From the NCBI GenBank assembly GCA_051881615.1, contig JBJEQF010000035.1, positions 1 through 64,000 of the forward strand: 64,000 nucleotides of DNA, written 5' to 3'. A model generated the notes under the pieces. That model had not been told where the DNA came from. It was given only the letters and a program-made list of their open reading frames with translations, and ran no database searches. Shown here piece after piece: positions 1 through 7,936 of the stretch; position 1 is the stretch's first letter, and each line of letters begins with the position of its first letter. Origin of the DNA: CAMFTQ01 sp051881615 (lineage in GTDB: Bacteria > Bacillota > Clostridia > Oscillospirales > Acutalibacteraceae). Both the position numbers and the translations under genes were made by a program.

Positions 1-18
1 AGTGGATGGGGTTTTGTA

Positions 19-1092
19 ATGTTTAACGAAGTGCTTTGCGGAGAAAGTAGATATAAATTGGTAGTGGGTGACAGCGTTGAGGTGTTGTCTGCGCTACCGG
101 ATAACTCTATTGATTGTGTTATAACTTCGCCCCCTTACTGGCAACAACGAATATATGAAGACTATGATGGCGAAATAACCAATATTATCGGAGACGAAAA
201 GACTCCCGAAGAATACGTAGCCAATTTGATGAATGTTATTCGTGAAATCAAACGTGTGCTGAAACCAACTGGGACTTTTTGGCTTAACATAGGCGATAAA
301 TTTGTTAATAAATGTCTTATGGGAATGCCATGGCGTGTTGCTCTAGCCATGGAAAGCGAAGGTTGGATTTTGAGAAGCGATATAATTTGGGATCAAATTA
401 AAGGCACCCAAAGCTGTAAGGATCGATTTAGAGATATTTATGAACATGTTTTTCAATTCGTAAAGAGCAATAAATACTATTTCAATGCAGACTCTATAAG
501 AATTGTGCCTGAAGTAGATGCTCACGAAACTTCCGAAGGAACAATGGTTTCTGCAACTGGAGTTAGCGGAAAAAAATATTTTAAGCAAATTGAAATGTCT
601 ACAGTGCTAACGGCAGAGGAAAAAGGAAACGCTTTAGACGCACTAAACGAAACATTAGAAGAGATGCGACGTGGTGAAGTTGTCGATTTTAGAATGACAA
701 TTCGGGGCGAACAGCGTAGTTTTCATAGTGAAAATTCTAAAGTCAGTGGCCGAGCTAAGGAACTGCTGGAAAAAGGATTCTACATTATGAAAATGCGAAA
801 AAAAGGTTTTTTGCCATCTGATATTTGGAGAATTGTTCCTGAAGACAAATGGAGAAAAGATGCTCATTGTGCGGTTTTTCCCGAAGAACTTCTTAAAACG
901 CCTATTTTATCAACTTGTCCTATTAACGGAATCGTATTAGATCCGTTTTCTGGTACTGGAAGCACTGTTAGTGCGGCGGTTAAATTGGGGCGAAAAGGAA
1001 TTGGCGTTGATTTAAGTGAGAAATATACAGAAGTAGCCCAAAAAAGGTTGGAGAATACTACCGATCAAATTGCGCTTTGTGACTTGGTATAA
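19..1092 (+). CDS. Site-specific DNA methyltransferase, beta class (N4-cytosine or N6-adenine type)
   Basis: This enzyme transfers a methyl group from SAM to an exocyclic amino group in DNA. The catalytic motif IV appears as TSPPYW (residues 36-41) and the SAM-binding motif I as DPFSGTGST (about 308-316). Motif IV before motif I is the beta-class order. SPPY is more usual in N4-cytosine enzymes, but N6-adenine cannot be excluded. Residues about 165-275 between the motifs are probably the target recognition region. The start at 19 follows a G-rich stretch (GGATGGGG) that may serve as ribosome binding site. No restriction endonuclease is visible, but the window edge is only 18 bases upstream, so a partner may lie outside. 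Downstream genes have their own promoter, so it is not in operon with them. Confidence 0.9.
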   Translation: MFNEVLCGESRYKLVVGDSVEVLSALPDNSIDCVITSPPYWQQRIYEDYDGEITNIIGDEKTPEEYVANLMNVIREIKRVLKPTGTFWLNIGDKFVNKCLMGMPWRVALAMESEGWILRSDIIWDQIKGTQSCKDRFRDIYEHVFQFVKSNKYYFNADSIRIVPEVDAHETSEGTMVSATGVSGKKYFKQIEMSTVLTAEEKGNALDALNETLEEMRRGEVVDFRMTIRGEQRSFHSENSKVSGRAKELLEKGFYIMKMRKKGFLPSDIWRIVPEDKWRKDAHCAVFPEELLKTPILSTCPINGIVLDPFSGTGSTVSAAVKLGRKGIGVDLSEKYTEVAQKRLENTTDQIALCDLV

Positions 1093-1151
1093 TACGCTAC
1101 TTTTCGCTTTTTTTGCCCTGCTTACGCTACTTTTAGTCGCTCTTTCGCACC

Positions 1152-1190
1152 CTAAAAAGCTCGATTTAATCGGGCTTTTTAGTGTTTTTA
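1152..1190 (+). terminator. Intrinsic terminator after the methyltransferase gene
   Basis: CTAAAAAGC (1152-1160) pairs with GCTTTTTAG (1174-1182), and inner bases extend the stem to about 14 bp around a three-base loop. A T-rich stretch follows. It lies about 60 bases past the methyltransferase stop. The stem is nearly symmetrical, so it may work in both directions. Confidence 0.7.
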
Positions 1191-1228
1191 AGGATAAATT
1201 GAGATTTTACGTTATGGCAACCTTTTTG

Positions 1229-1257
1229 TGGACAAGGGAATTTCCGTATGGTATAAT
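1229..1257 (+). promoter_or_regulatory. Sigma-A-type promoter for the TfoX-N/GyrI-like pair
   Basis: TGGACA (1229-1234) and TATAAT (1252-1257) are separated by 17 bases, with a TG just before the -10 box. Transcription would begin near 1264 and leave a leader of about 150 bases before the ATG at 1412. Apart from this and the hairpin at 1152-1190, I see nothing in the 1093-1411 gap. Confidence 0.6.
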
Positions 1258-1411
1258 TTGTATAAATGAACGTATAGAAATTATTGGACGATAAAGAAAT
1301 AAAAAACAGATTAGTCAAACCGACTTTACACATTTGTAAAATCAGACCAAAACGCATTAGAATAATAAATTTTGTCTTAACAATTTATAAGACATAACAT
1401 AAGAGGTAAAT

Positions 1412-1732
1412 ATGGCTTCAACGAAAGATTATTTAGACTTTATTCTCGAACAGCTCAGCACACTTGACGATATTGCCTACCGTGCTATGATGGGAGAGTA
1501 TATTATTTATTATAAGGGCAAGATAATCGGCGGAATTTATGATAACCGCTTCCTCGTTAAACCATCAAAATCCGCAAAAGCACTGATGCCCGATGCACCG
1601 TTTGAATTACCTTATGAGGGTGCAAAAGAAATGCTCTTGGTAGAAAATATTGAGGACAAAAAGTTTTTAGCAGAGCTTTTTAACACAATGGTGGACGAGC
1701 TGCCAGCTCCGAAAAAGAGGGGAACAAAATAA
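1412..1732 (+). CDS. TfoX/Sxy N-terminal-domain protein
   Basis: The 106-residue protein consists of one TfoX N-terminal domain, recognisable by the pattern RAMMGEYIIYYKGKIIGGI (about 24-42) and a following 'FLVKPS' strand. In Gammaproteobacteria TfoX/Sxy is a competence regulator with an extra C-terminal domain. Stand-alone N-terminal domain proteins like this one are common in Firmicutes and their role is not established. The start follows AAGAGGTAAAT. The stop codon overlaps the next start (TAATG), so the two genes are very likely translationally coupled. Confidence 0.85.
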   Translation: MASTKDYLDFILEQLSTLDDIAYRAMMGEYIIYYKGKIIGGIYDNRFLVKPSKSAKALMPDAPFELPYEGAKEMLLVENIEDKKFLAELFNTMVDELPAPKKRGTK

Positions 1733-2382
1733 TGGCTTTTGATTATAAAAAAGAATACAAGGAATTTTATATGCCTAAAAACAAGCCGGGTATTGTAGAC
1801 GTACCGACTATGAATTATATCGCCGTAAGAGGTAAAGGCGACCCAAATGACGAGAACGGCGAATACAAGCAGTCTGTCGGCTTGCTGTATGCTGTTGCCT
1901 TTACAATTAAAATGAGCAAAATGGGAAGTCACAAGATTGACGGCTATTTTGACTATGTTGTTCCTCCGCTTGAAGGCTTCTGGTGGCAGGACGGCGTGCA
2001 GGGAATTGACTACGCTCATAAGGAAAGCTTCTGTTGGATTTCGCTGATACGTCTGCCTGATTTTGTGACTAAGGCAGATTTTGATTGGGCAATTGCCGAA
2101 GCTACTGCAAAAAAGAAAACCGATTTTTCAAAGGTAGAATTTTTTACATATACCGAGGGATTGTGCGTTCAATGTATGCACCTCGGCTCTTATGATGACG
2201 AGCCTGCAACGGTTGCGTTAATGCACGAATATGCCGCAGAAAACGGATACGAAATTGACATCACCGAAAGCCGTTATCACCACGAAATATATCTCAGCGA
2301 CGCAAGACGGGTTGCCCCGGAAAGGTTGAAAACGGTCATCAGACTTCCGATAAAAAGACTATCGGCAACATCGAACAATTAA
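1732..2382 (+). CDS. GyrI-like small-molecule-binding domain protein
   Basis: The 216-residue protein resembles stand-alone GyrI-like (effector-binding, SOUL/AraC-C-terminal type) proteins: an N-terminal strand with MNYIAVRGKGDPN, a central GFWWQDG segment, and a C-terminal HHEIYLSDARR region. No DNA-binding domain is present. The family binds small hydrophobic or toxic molecules, and some members hydrolyse them. The substrate here cannot be read from sequence. The start shares one base with the previous stop. A ribosome binding site and a short broken reading frame follow it. Confidence 0.8.
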   Translation: MAFDYKKEYKEFYMPKNKPGIVDVPTMNYIAVRGKGDPNDENGEYKQSVGLLYAVAFTIKMSKMGSHKIDGYFDYVVPPLEGFWWQDGVQGIDYAHKESFCWISLIRLPDFVTKADFDWAIAEATAKKKTDFSKVEFFTYTEGLCVQCMHLGSYDDEPATVALMHEYAAENGYEIDITESRYHHEIYLSDARRVAPERLKTVIRLPIKRLSATSNN

Positions 2383-2392
2383 CGTCATAGGA

Positions 2393-2453
2393 AAAAGGAG
2401 CGACAGTAATGAAAATGCTTACTGAAAGGTTTTTGCTTCTATTATATCTGTAG
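2393..2453 (+). pseudogene. Possible truncated third gene of the TfoX/GyrI-like operon
   Basis: A good ribosome binding site (AAAAAGGAG, near 2393-2400) precedes an ATG at 2409, but the reading frame stops after 14 codons. The sequence beyond about 2430 belongs to an opposite-strand IS remnant. The simplest reading is that a third co-transcribed gene began here and was cut by the insertion. The original gene cannot be identified from about seven residues. Confidence 0.35.
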
Positions 2454-2580
2454 AGATTTGCTTTTATTTGGTATTTACTAAATCCAAATTCTTCTGCAAT
2501 TTCCCTTTGTATTAATCCTTGAGTTTAATTACTAATATTTCTTTATCAAATTGTTTAATGTGCTTGTTTTTTGTTGACAT
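2420..2580 (-). pseudogene. Decayed IS3-type transposase OrfA remnant
   Basis: Read on the minus strand from an ATG at 2580, the frame gives MSTKNKHIKQFDKEILVIKL and then stops. A shift of frame recovers QGLIQREIAEEFGFSK followed by YQIK and YRYNRS, the helix-turn-helix pattern of IS3-family OrfA. The catalytic OrfB is absent, so this is a non-functional fragment with at least one frameshift. It explains most of the 2383-2763 gap. Confidence 0.55.
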
Positions 2581-2582
2581 AC

Positions 2583-2629
2583 AAAATCCCCTTACGGTAG
2601 TCTTTTAAGTCTATCATAAGGGGATTTTT
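2583..2629. terminator. Hairpin with T-runs, possible two-way terminator at the end of the polysaccharide operon
   Basis: AAAATCCCCTTA (2583-2594) pairs with TAAGGGGATTTT (2617-2628). Each strand has a short T-run on its 3' side. It lies about 135 bases beyond the last gene of the minus-strand polysaccharide locus and just upstream of the transposase remnant's ATG. It may instead be the hairpin that many IS elements carry near their end. Bases 2630-2763 show nothing else that I can name. Confidence 0.45.
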
Positions 2630-2763
2630 ATATTGTCCGTTTCTAATGCACTTGTTCATTGCTTAAGGCGGCTTTATTGTGCGCTCGTTTGACAATTACA
2701 AAGATTAACTTTTGTTGATATATTCGTACACTCGGTCTTTGCAAAGTTATTATATTTCTCATA

Positions 2764-3978
2764 TTATTGCAGTTTGTTTTGATAAACACCAAGCTTTTTT
2801 AACATTTTCTTGCGTTTTTTCGCTGTTTGAAAATCAGCCATCAACGCTCTGACTGGTTTTTTCCTTGAAAAAGCACTGCGCAAATAATGAAAAATCTGAT
2901 AAATCCACGCAAAGCATCGCATATGAGGGTGGCTATTCAAAAGCCTCCAGTTCATTTCTCCGTTTTTCTGAAGGCTTTTAATGAACTCAAGCGGAGTTCC
3001 TGTCCTTGACAGTACGCCTGCACCGTATTCAGAGCTGCGCTTTTTCCTGCCGAAATTTCCTTGTTCCGCAATATATTGCATTAAGCTTTCACACAGCTTA
3101 TCATCAGCCTCCAAGCACCACGCAAATTTTTCTGTACGTAAGCCTAAATATATTCCGCACATCTTAGTAACCGTTATTGCCAGCTTTTCAAGACCGCCTC
3201 TCTTTAAAACAGGCTTGAATTGATCCTCCCAGATTTTGTCGTCAATGCACCTGTCAGCAAACATCATCCAATCTATAATCTGACGTAAGCCAAGACCTTC
3301 TTTAAGATGCTTTTCGATATGAAGAAGAAGAACAATGCCGTTTTGCAGAGCAGGAAAAGCCGGAAATTCATTTGAGGCAATATTTTTAATCTCAATATTT
3401 GCAAAACCGTCGTTAATAACATCAAGCAAATAATTTCCGCGCTCGTTTTCCTCAATACCTGCCGGCTTTTTGTGCAGCTCAAAGTGAACGCCCGATTTCA
3501 GAAGAGTGGTATGATAGCTGTCTGAATCATCCTCCAAAGCCGCCTTATACCCGTTACTGCACATTATTTCAAGGCAGGCATCATATTCACACGATGGTAC
3601 ATAAAAGTCGATATCCCCCATTGTCCTGAACTCGGGACTGGGATAATACATTGCCGCCGTTATTCCTTTTAGAATAACGGGATGCAGATTCCTTGTCCGA
3701 AGCAAATCGGTAAGCTCTGTCTGATAGTACAAAATCAGGTGAAACTGCGCAATCTGGACAGCAATATCATTTAACCAATGCTTTAATATTTTAGCATCAC
3801 TTACAAGCGTATCGTTTACGATGTCACCGGGCAAGGCAAGAATCGCATGACTGCGAAGCTCTTTATAAATTGACTGCCAATCTGCGTCTTCCAAGCCTTC
3901 AAGCGGAGTTTTCCATATTGAGGCTTTGATAATTTCAAAAATTTTATTATCCATTTTGACATTCCATTCCTTTAACAC
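2764..3978 (-). CDS. Nucleotidyltransferase family protein (NTP_transf_5 type)
   Basis: The 404-residue protein carries the motif ILKGITAAMYYP followed by FRTMGDIDFYVP (about 99-126). The D-x-D pair is the metal-binding site of the nucleotidyltransferase fold. This family (PF14907) is often found in capsule and exopolysaccharide loci, with no agreed substrate. It is the last gene of the long minus-strand operon. Two starts are possible: GTG at 3978 with GAGG very close upstream, or ATG at 3954 (MDNKIF) with AAAGGA about 12 bases upstream. The C-terminus is lysine-rich, which suggests contact with membrane or nucleic acid (inference). Confidence 0.75.
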   Translation of the reverse strand: MLKEWNVKMDNKIFEIIKASIWKTPLEGLEDADWQSIYKELRSHAILALPGDIVNDTLVSDAKILKHWLNDIAVQIAQFHLILYYQTELTDLLRTRNLHPVILKGITAAMYYPSPEFRTMGDIDFYVPSCEYDACLEIMCSNGYKAALEDDSDSYHTTLLKSGVHFELHKKPAGIEENERGNYLLDVINDGFANIEIKNIASNEFPAFPALQNGIVLLLHIEKHLKEGLGLRQIIDWMMFADRCIDDKIWEDQFKPVLKRGGLEKLAITVTKMCGIYLGLRTEKFAWCLEADDKLCESLMQYIAEQGNFGRKKRSSEYGAGVLSRTGTPLEFIKSLQKNGEMNWRLLNSHPHMRCFAWIYQIFHYLRSAFSRKKPVRALMADFQTAKKRKKMLKKLGVYQNKLQ

Positions 3979-4004
3979 ATACCTCGCCTGTCGCTCTGTT
4001 TATA

Positions 4005-4508
4005 TCAAAACCGAAGCCTTAACCAATCAATAAAATCTCTTACTGCACCGTCGCCGCCGTTATATCTTGAAACAAAATCTGCTATTTCAAGCACCTCCTG
4101 CACAGCGTCGTTTGGGCAGCCGACTATTCCACCGGCATTTTTTACAGCCGTCATACAAGACAAATCGTTGCAGTCATCTCCGCAATATGCGACATTTGCA
4201 AGCGAATACTGCGTATGCTCCTGCTCTGATAAAATACTTAGAAGCTCACACAGTTTATCAAGCTTTTGGCGCACTCCCTGGTACAGCCACTTGATTTCAA
4301 GCTCCTGACAACGTTTTTTTACTATATCGCTCGTTCTGCCTGTAATAATTGCAGGGATAATTCCCAATTTCGGCAGAATATCATGAATACCGTAGCCGTC
4401 CTTAATATTAAAGGCTTTCATCATCTCGCCGTCTGCACCCATATATATTTTACCGTCGGTCAACGTTCCGTCAACATCAAGTACTAAAAGCTTAATTTTA
4501 TTCATCAA
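4005..4508 (-). CDS. KdsC-like HAD phosphatase
   Basis: HAD-superfamily phosphatase of the KdsC/YrbI type. KdsC removes phosphate from 3-deoxy-D-manno-octulosonate 8-phosphate; relatives act on N-acylneuraminate 9-phosphate and similar 2-ulosonates. The nucleophile motif is LDVDGTLTDG (D11 and D13), followed by the ITGRTSD motif and a C-terminal CGDDCND acid pair. At 167 residues it has the compact, capless family size. It overlaps the NanQ-like gene upstream by 11 bases, so the two are coupled. A Gram-positive cell has no lipopolysaccharide, so the substrate is probably a different 2-ulosonate phosphate made by the enzymes encoded at 19.4-21.7 kb (inference). Confidence 0.85.
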   Translation of the reverse strand: MMNKIKLLVLDVDGTLTDGKIYMGADGEMMKAFNIKDGYGIHDILPKLGIIPAIITGRTSDIVKKRCQELEIKWLYQGVRQKLDKLCELLSILSEQEHTQYSLANVAYCGDDCNDLSCMTAVKNAGGIVGCPNDAVQEVLEIADFVSRYNGGDGAVRDFIDWLRLRF

Positions 4509-4920
4509 TTCTCACCTTAAAAACTACCTTTTTAACGTGGCATTTATTTTCCGTTTCAATCGAAGGCATATGTGCGTCCTGAGGGTACAGCACAAGAACA
4601 CTGCCGGATTTCATTAAATGACACTCATCTGCTTCTGTCGGATAATAGAATTCAACATCGTTTTCATCGGAATATTTCTGCGAAATATCCATACCCTCAC
4701 GATTTCGGACATAGATATACTCTTCACCCTCTAACAGATACTGCACATCTACATATTTTCTGTGGGACTCATATTTACCCTCTTCTATTCGTTTAGGAAA
4801 ATATTCGTCAATATTATAAAAAATATCATCTGAAAGATAATACCGACCTACAGACTGATTCGGATTGAAGTTTGGAATAATTTCATTAAGTATCTTTTCA
4901 ATGTTTTGTTTTGTCGTCAT
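4498..4920 (-). CDS. YhcH/YjgK/YiaL family protein (NanQ-like sugar anomerase)
   Basis: The 140-residue protein matches the YhcH/YiaL/EbgC (DUF386) cupin family. Characteristic segments are EGKYESHRKYVDVQYLLEG (about 46-64) and, near the C-terminus, the metal-binding SVLVLYPQDAHMP. The founding member NanQ speeds up anomer exchange of N-acetylneuraminic acid and related 2-keto sugars. Its position, overlapping the KdsC-like phosphatase, fits a job on a 2-ulosonate intermediate. Such proteins more often sit in sugar catabolism loci, so finding it in a polysaccharide locus is less usual. Confidence 0.85.
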   Translation of the reverse strand: MTTKQNIEKILNEIIPNFNPNQSVGRYYLSDDIFYNIDEYFPKRIEEGKYESHRKYVDVQYLLEGEEYIYVRNREGMDISQKYSDENDVEFYYPTEADECHLMKSGSVLVLYPQDAHMPSIETENKCHVKKVVFKVRIDE

Positions 4921-4941
4921 TTTGCCCTCGCAAATTTATTC

Positions 4942-5102
4942 TTATACAAATTCACTTATTAAGTTCATTTTTGTGTATATATTACCAGCAATATTCTCAC
5001 GTTTATCGACTACTAAAACCTTTTTGCCGACCTTTTTGCTTCATGGGCAAACACGGCGCCAAAAAGTCCTGCACCGACTACCAAACAATCATAAATTCCC
5101 AT
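4942..5102 (-). pseudogene. glf: Decayed 5' end of UDP-galactopyranose mutase gene
   Basis: Minus-strand ATG at 5102 follows an AGAGG ribosome binding site and encodes MGIYDCLVVGAGLFGAVFAH, the FAD-binding start of UDP-galactopyranose mutase. After AKRSAKR the frame is lost. In another frame VVDKRENIAGNIYT continues the Glf pattern and then stops at 4942. Only about 45 of the usual 370 or so codons remain, so the gene is both frameshifted and truncated. It indicates that an ancestral glycan at this locus contained galactofuranose. Confidence 0.75.
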
Positions 5103-5146
5103 AATATTATCCTCTTAACAGTATACTTATTAAAGCGTACGCATCT

Positions 5147-5941
5147 TTAATTGTTTTTATATTTAATAAACAGTCTGTAATCATTTCTTAAAAATAACGC
5201 TTCATAACATAATAGAAATTTTCTTAAAATATATCGCTGTAATCTTCCCGGAACTTTTCCGACCTCTTTATAGTATTTTTCTTTATCTGCTGATTTTTGA
5301 TTATTTCTCGTTCTGAAACTTGAAATTACTGTTTGCACCATATACAAATCTGTTTCCGCCGCAAAGGCTTTCCACAGATGAAAGTCCCCTGCCATCTTAT
5401 AATTACGGATTATTTGACCGTGTTTATCCCATAAATCCTTTGAAAAGAAAATGGACTCCTGCTGTATAAAACGAAGTAATACTCTTCCGTCGTAGAAGCC
5501 TTTACGAATCCATTTTTTATGATATGGCTTGATATCATACGCAACCTTAAAGCAGACATCGTCTTCGTTTCTGTCAGACGGAATCCCGGAAAGCCACTTT
5601 ACCTGCGGATTATGCCTGAAAACGTTCTCAACGACATTAAAAGCCCACGGCATATACATATCGTCAGCATTAAGCCAGGCATACACGTCGCCTGTCGCCA
5701 TTTCAAAGCCTTTGTAGATAGCGTCATACATTCCGTTATCCTTTTCGGAAATGTAGCGCATATTGTATGTGCCTTCATATTTTTTAATAATATCAAGCGT
5801 TGCGTCGGTAGAACCGCCATCAACAATAATATGTTCAAAATTACTGTATCCCTGATTTTTAATTGAAAGGATACATTTTTCAATATATTCCTCACAGTTA
5901 TAAACCGGGGTTACTATTGAAATTTTAATACTTTCTTTCAT
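5147..5941 (-). CDS. Glycosyltransferase family 2
   Basis: GT-A fold, inverting glycosyltransferase. It begins with IKISIVTPVYNCEEYIEKCI, then has the IIVDGGSTD nucleotide-binding segment and the metal-binding NADDMY (DxD-type). I chose the ATG at 5941 because GGAGGG lies just upstream and the upstream gene ends at 5961. The longer frame to 6013 would overlap that gene and lacks family sequence. No membrane segments are evident, so it probably works at the inner membrane face on a lipid-linked glycan. The donor and acceptor cannot be read from sequence. The decayed glf remnant follows it. Confidence 0.88.
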   Translation of the reverse strand: MKESIKISIVTPVYNCEEYIEKCILSIKNQGYSNFEHIIVDGGSTDATLDIIKKYEGTYNMRYISEKDNGMYDAIYKGFEMATGDVYAWLNADDMYMPWAFNVVENVFRHNPQVKWLSGIPSDRNEDDVCFKVAYDIKPYHKKWIRKGFYDGRVLLRFIQQESIFFSKDLWDKHGQIIRNYKMAGDFHLWKAFAAETDLYMVQTVISSFRTRNNQKSADKEKYYKEVGKVPGRLQRYILRKFLLCYEALFLRNDYRLFIKYKNN

Positions 5942-5960
5942 TACATACCCTCCAAAAGAA

Positions 5961-6803
5961 TCACAAATCCACCATATAAATATTAAGTCTATCCTCGGTA
6001 ATGCGGAGATCATCTTTGTTTTGAATCCAATAAAGAGGAGTATTCCCTATAAATGACGCCCACCCGTTAAATGTGCTGGGTACACCGATTATATAATCGC
6101 AAAGACTGAGCAGCCAGTTATCCTCCACACCGCTGCTGCCTTGTGAAAAATAAATATCATTACCCAAATCCGAAAATGCAGTACCGTCAATTTTTTCATT
6201 GGACGTAATTATAAAGGCTGTTTTCGTGTTCTCGAGATAATCTCTGAAATTTTGACAAACCTTTGCAAATACATCAATATCAAAATAATATTTTCCACCC
6301 AAAAAATTCTTGTAATCGCCGCGACGGATATGTACACCGATTACAACATCATAAGTTTCACGCAGCTTAGAAATCTGCGATTCAACAACCGTACGGTACT
6401 GTTCTTTAGGAGTAAAAAAGTCTTTTATCTCTGCCTTGTGCTTAATCAGGCTTTTGCGATCATAGTACGGCCAGCCACGATAAAATATTATTTTACCGTT
6501 AAATACTTTTTTATCAAGCAGCTTCGCTACCTCTTCACCCGTATTATCTTCTTTTATAGTGATTATGTTTTCAGGAAGAATCTTCTTCAAACGATTAGTA
6601 ACCTTACAAGCTAAAACGGCGATATTTGTTTTCTTGATTTTTGCAATTTTATTACATTTTGGATTATTCATTTCAAATAAATCAGAATATTCAAAGTTGT
6701 AATTTCTGAATTTAAAACCATACTCCAAAGCACTTGCCATACAATTTGCCGAGATCAAGACCTGATTACACATCTGTCCAAACTTATCAATGAGAATCAA
6801 CAT
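5961..6803 (-). CDS. Fucosyltransferase-like protein, GT11-related
   Basis: The motif VIGVHIRRGDYKNF (about 153-166) is the donor-binding signature of the alpha-1,2/alpha-1,6-fucosyltransferase superfamily. The N-terminal MLILIDKFGQMCNQVLISAN segment resembles the GxGNQ loop of GT11 but has MCNQ in place of the usual GNQ. A late PSTFNGWASF segment corresponds to the SSFSWW region of GT11. It is therefore a diverged member and its donor may not be GDP-fucose. The start follows GAGGTAATAGAT. It is one of four neighbouring fucosyltransferase-like genes. Confidence 0.7.
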   Translation of the reverse strand: MLILIDKFGQMCNQVLISANCMASALEYGFKFRNYNFEYSDLFEMNNPKCNKIAKIKKTNIAVLACKVTNRLKKILPENIITIKEDNTGEEVAKLLDKKVFNGKIIFYRGWPYYDRKSLIKHKAEIKDFFTPKEQYRTVVESQISKLRETYDVVIGVHIRRGDYKNFLGGKYYFDIDVFAKVCQNFRDYLENTKTAFIITSNEKIDGTAFSDLGNDIYFSQGSSGVEDNWLLSLCDYIIGVPSTFNGWASFIGNTPLYWIQNKDDLRITEDRLNIYMVDL

Positions 6804-6863
6804 ATCTATTACCTCATAACTAATTCTTAAAAACCTAAATCATATAGATTGCTCTTAAATATT

Positions 6864-7904
6864 TCAGCTATATTGACCTAATTCAAAAAAGTATTGATAT
6901 TTGTAATCATTCAACAAAGGTAAAAATCTTGACGCGCTTGTCTTTCCGCTTACCAGTGCATCACAGCGCGTTAAAAGCAACATATTTATGAGATAATTTT
7001 TCTGCTTTTCACAGAAATCAATCCCATTAGTTTTCATAAATTCATTAAGAAAGCTGCCGGTTTTTTCGTCATAAGTAAATCTGATATTCGACGGATTATC
7101 CAAAACGGTAATTCCGTTTTCTTTTGCCCATTCACTTATTATGCTGAATATTCTTTCATCTTCTGTTGACAGGAATATTTGAGAATATTTAAGCTCTTGC
7201 AAAACATTGAAAAGCTTATCTGTTATCATATCCACATCCGGCTGAACAGGACGAAAATAAGGTTTTTTTAACAAATAATCGGTACCTCTTAGCAAAACGC
7301 CTAATGTTTCTTTGCCATCGACTCCTGACTGTTCGAATATTTCTCTGTATTTTTTATCTAATTCACAACTAATCTCTTCATTTAGTCTAAAATATTTAGA
7401 TAAGAAATCTCTGTATTCTAAAATTGCAGAACTGTTATTGAAAAAATTGTTCCAATTCTTATCAAACTCTAAAGGGGAAATCCATGAATCAATCGGTCTG
7501 CCGTTTGAAAAGACTACATTTTTGCAACGATATACTTCTTCAGGAGTGACACCTGCAACCGGCTGTTCAAAAAACAATTCCCACGCATTTACATTTTTAT
7601 TATTAGTGTAGCTGTTCGGGACGCCTCTCATATCTACAACCGGTATAAATCCATGCTTTACGGCATAATCAATCTGGGACAACACATAAATGATATGGAC
7701 AAACAAACCGCATCCCGAACTTGATTGGCTCCACCAAATAATATAATATGTATCATTTGGATTGTTTCGTCTGTTATGAATAAAATGTCGTAATCTAAAT
7801 TTTCTTAGCTGACGCTTATCGCTTTTCTTCCAATTATTATAGCGATTTCTTATACTTATAGCCGTTAGCTTTATCTTTCGAAGTATCTTAACAAACAAAT
7901 TCAA
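6864..7904 (-). CDS. Putative fucosyltransferase-like glycosyltransferase (GT-B, POFUT/NodZ-like)
   Basis: The 346-residue protein has a basic N-terminus and a central LGVLLRGTDYLLKKPYFRP segment. That segment resembles the H/L-R-G-T-D-Y donor loop of the NodZ/FUT8/POFUT superfamily, with a Leu where others have His. A second motif, IFLSTEDERIFSII, is the usual D/E-containing strand of that fold. I infer a fucosyltransferase-type enzyme with modest confidence. The start is TTG at 7904, supported by the strong GGGGGGAA ribosome binding site six bases upstream. It sits between two GT11-like genes. Confidence 0.6.
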   Translation of the reverse strand: MNLFVKILRKIKLTAISIRNRYNNWKKSDKRQLRKFRLRHFIHNRRNNPNDTYYIIWWSQSSSGCGLFVHIIYVLSQIDYAVKHGFIPVVDMRGVPNSYTNNKNVNAWELFFEQPVAGVTPEEVYRCKNVVFSNGRPIDSWISPLEFDKNWNNFFNNSSAILEYRDFLSKYFRLNEEISCELDKKYREIFEQSGVDGKETLGVLLRGTDYLLKKPYFRPVQPDVDMITDKLFNVLQELKYSQIFLSTEDERIFSIISEWAKENGITVLDNPSNIRFTYDEKTGSFLNEFMKTNGIDFCEKQKNYLINMLLLTRCDALVSGKTSASRFLPLLNDYKYQYFFELGQYS

Positions 7905-7936
7905 TTAAAGTTCCCCCCAAAATCTATTCAAATATT

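Noticed and set aside
1070..1294. Open frame after the methyltransferase gene
   Set aside because: It spans a terminator and a promoter and has a low-complexity hydrophobic product; no ribosome binding site.
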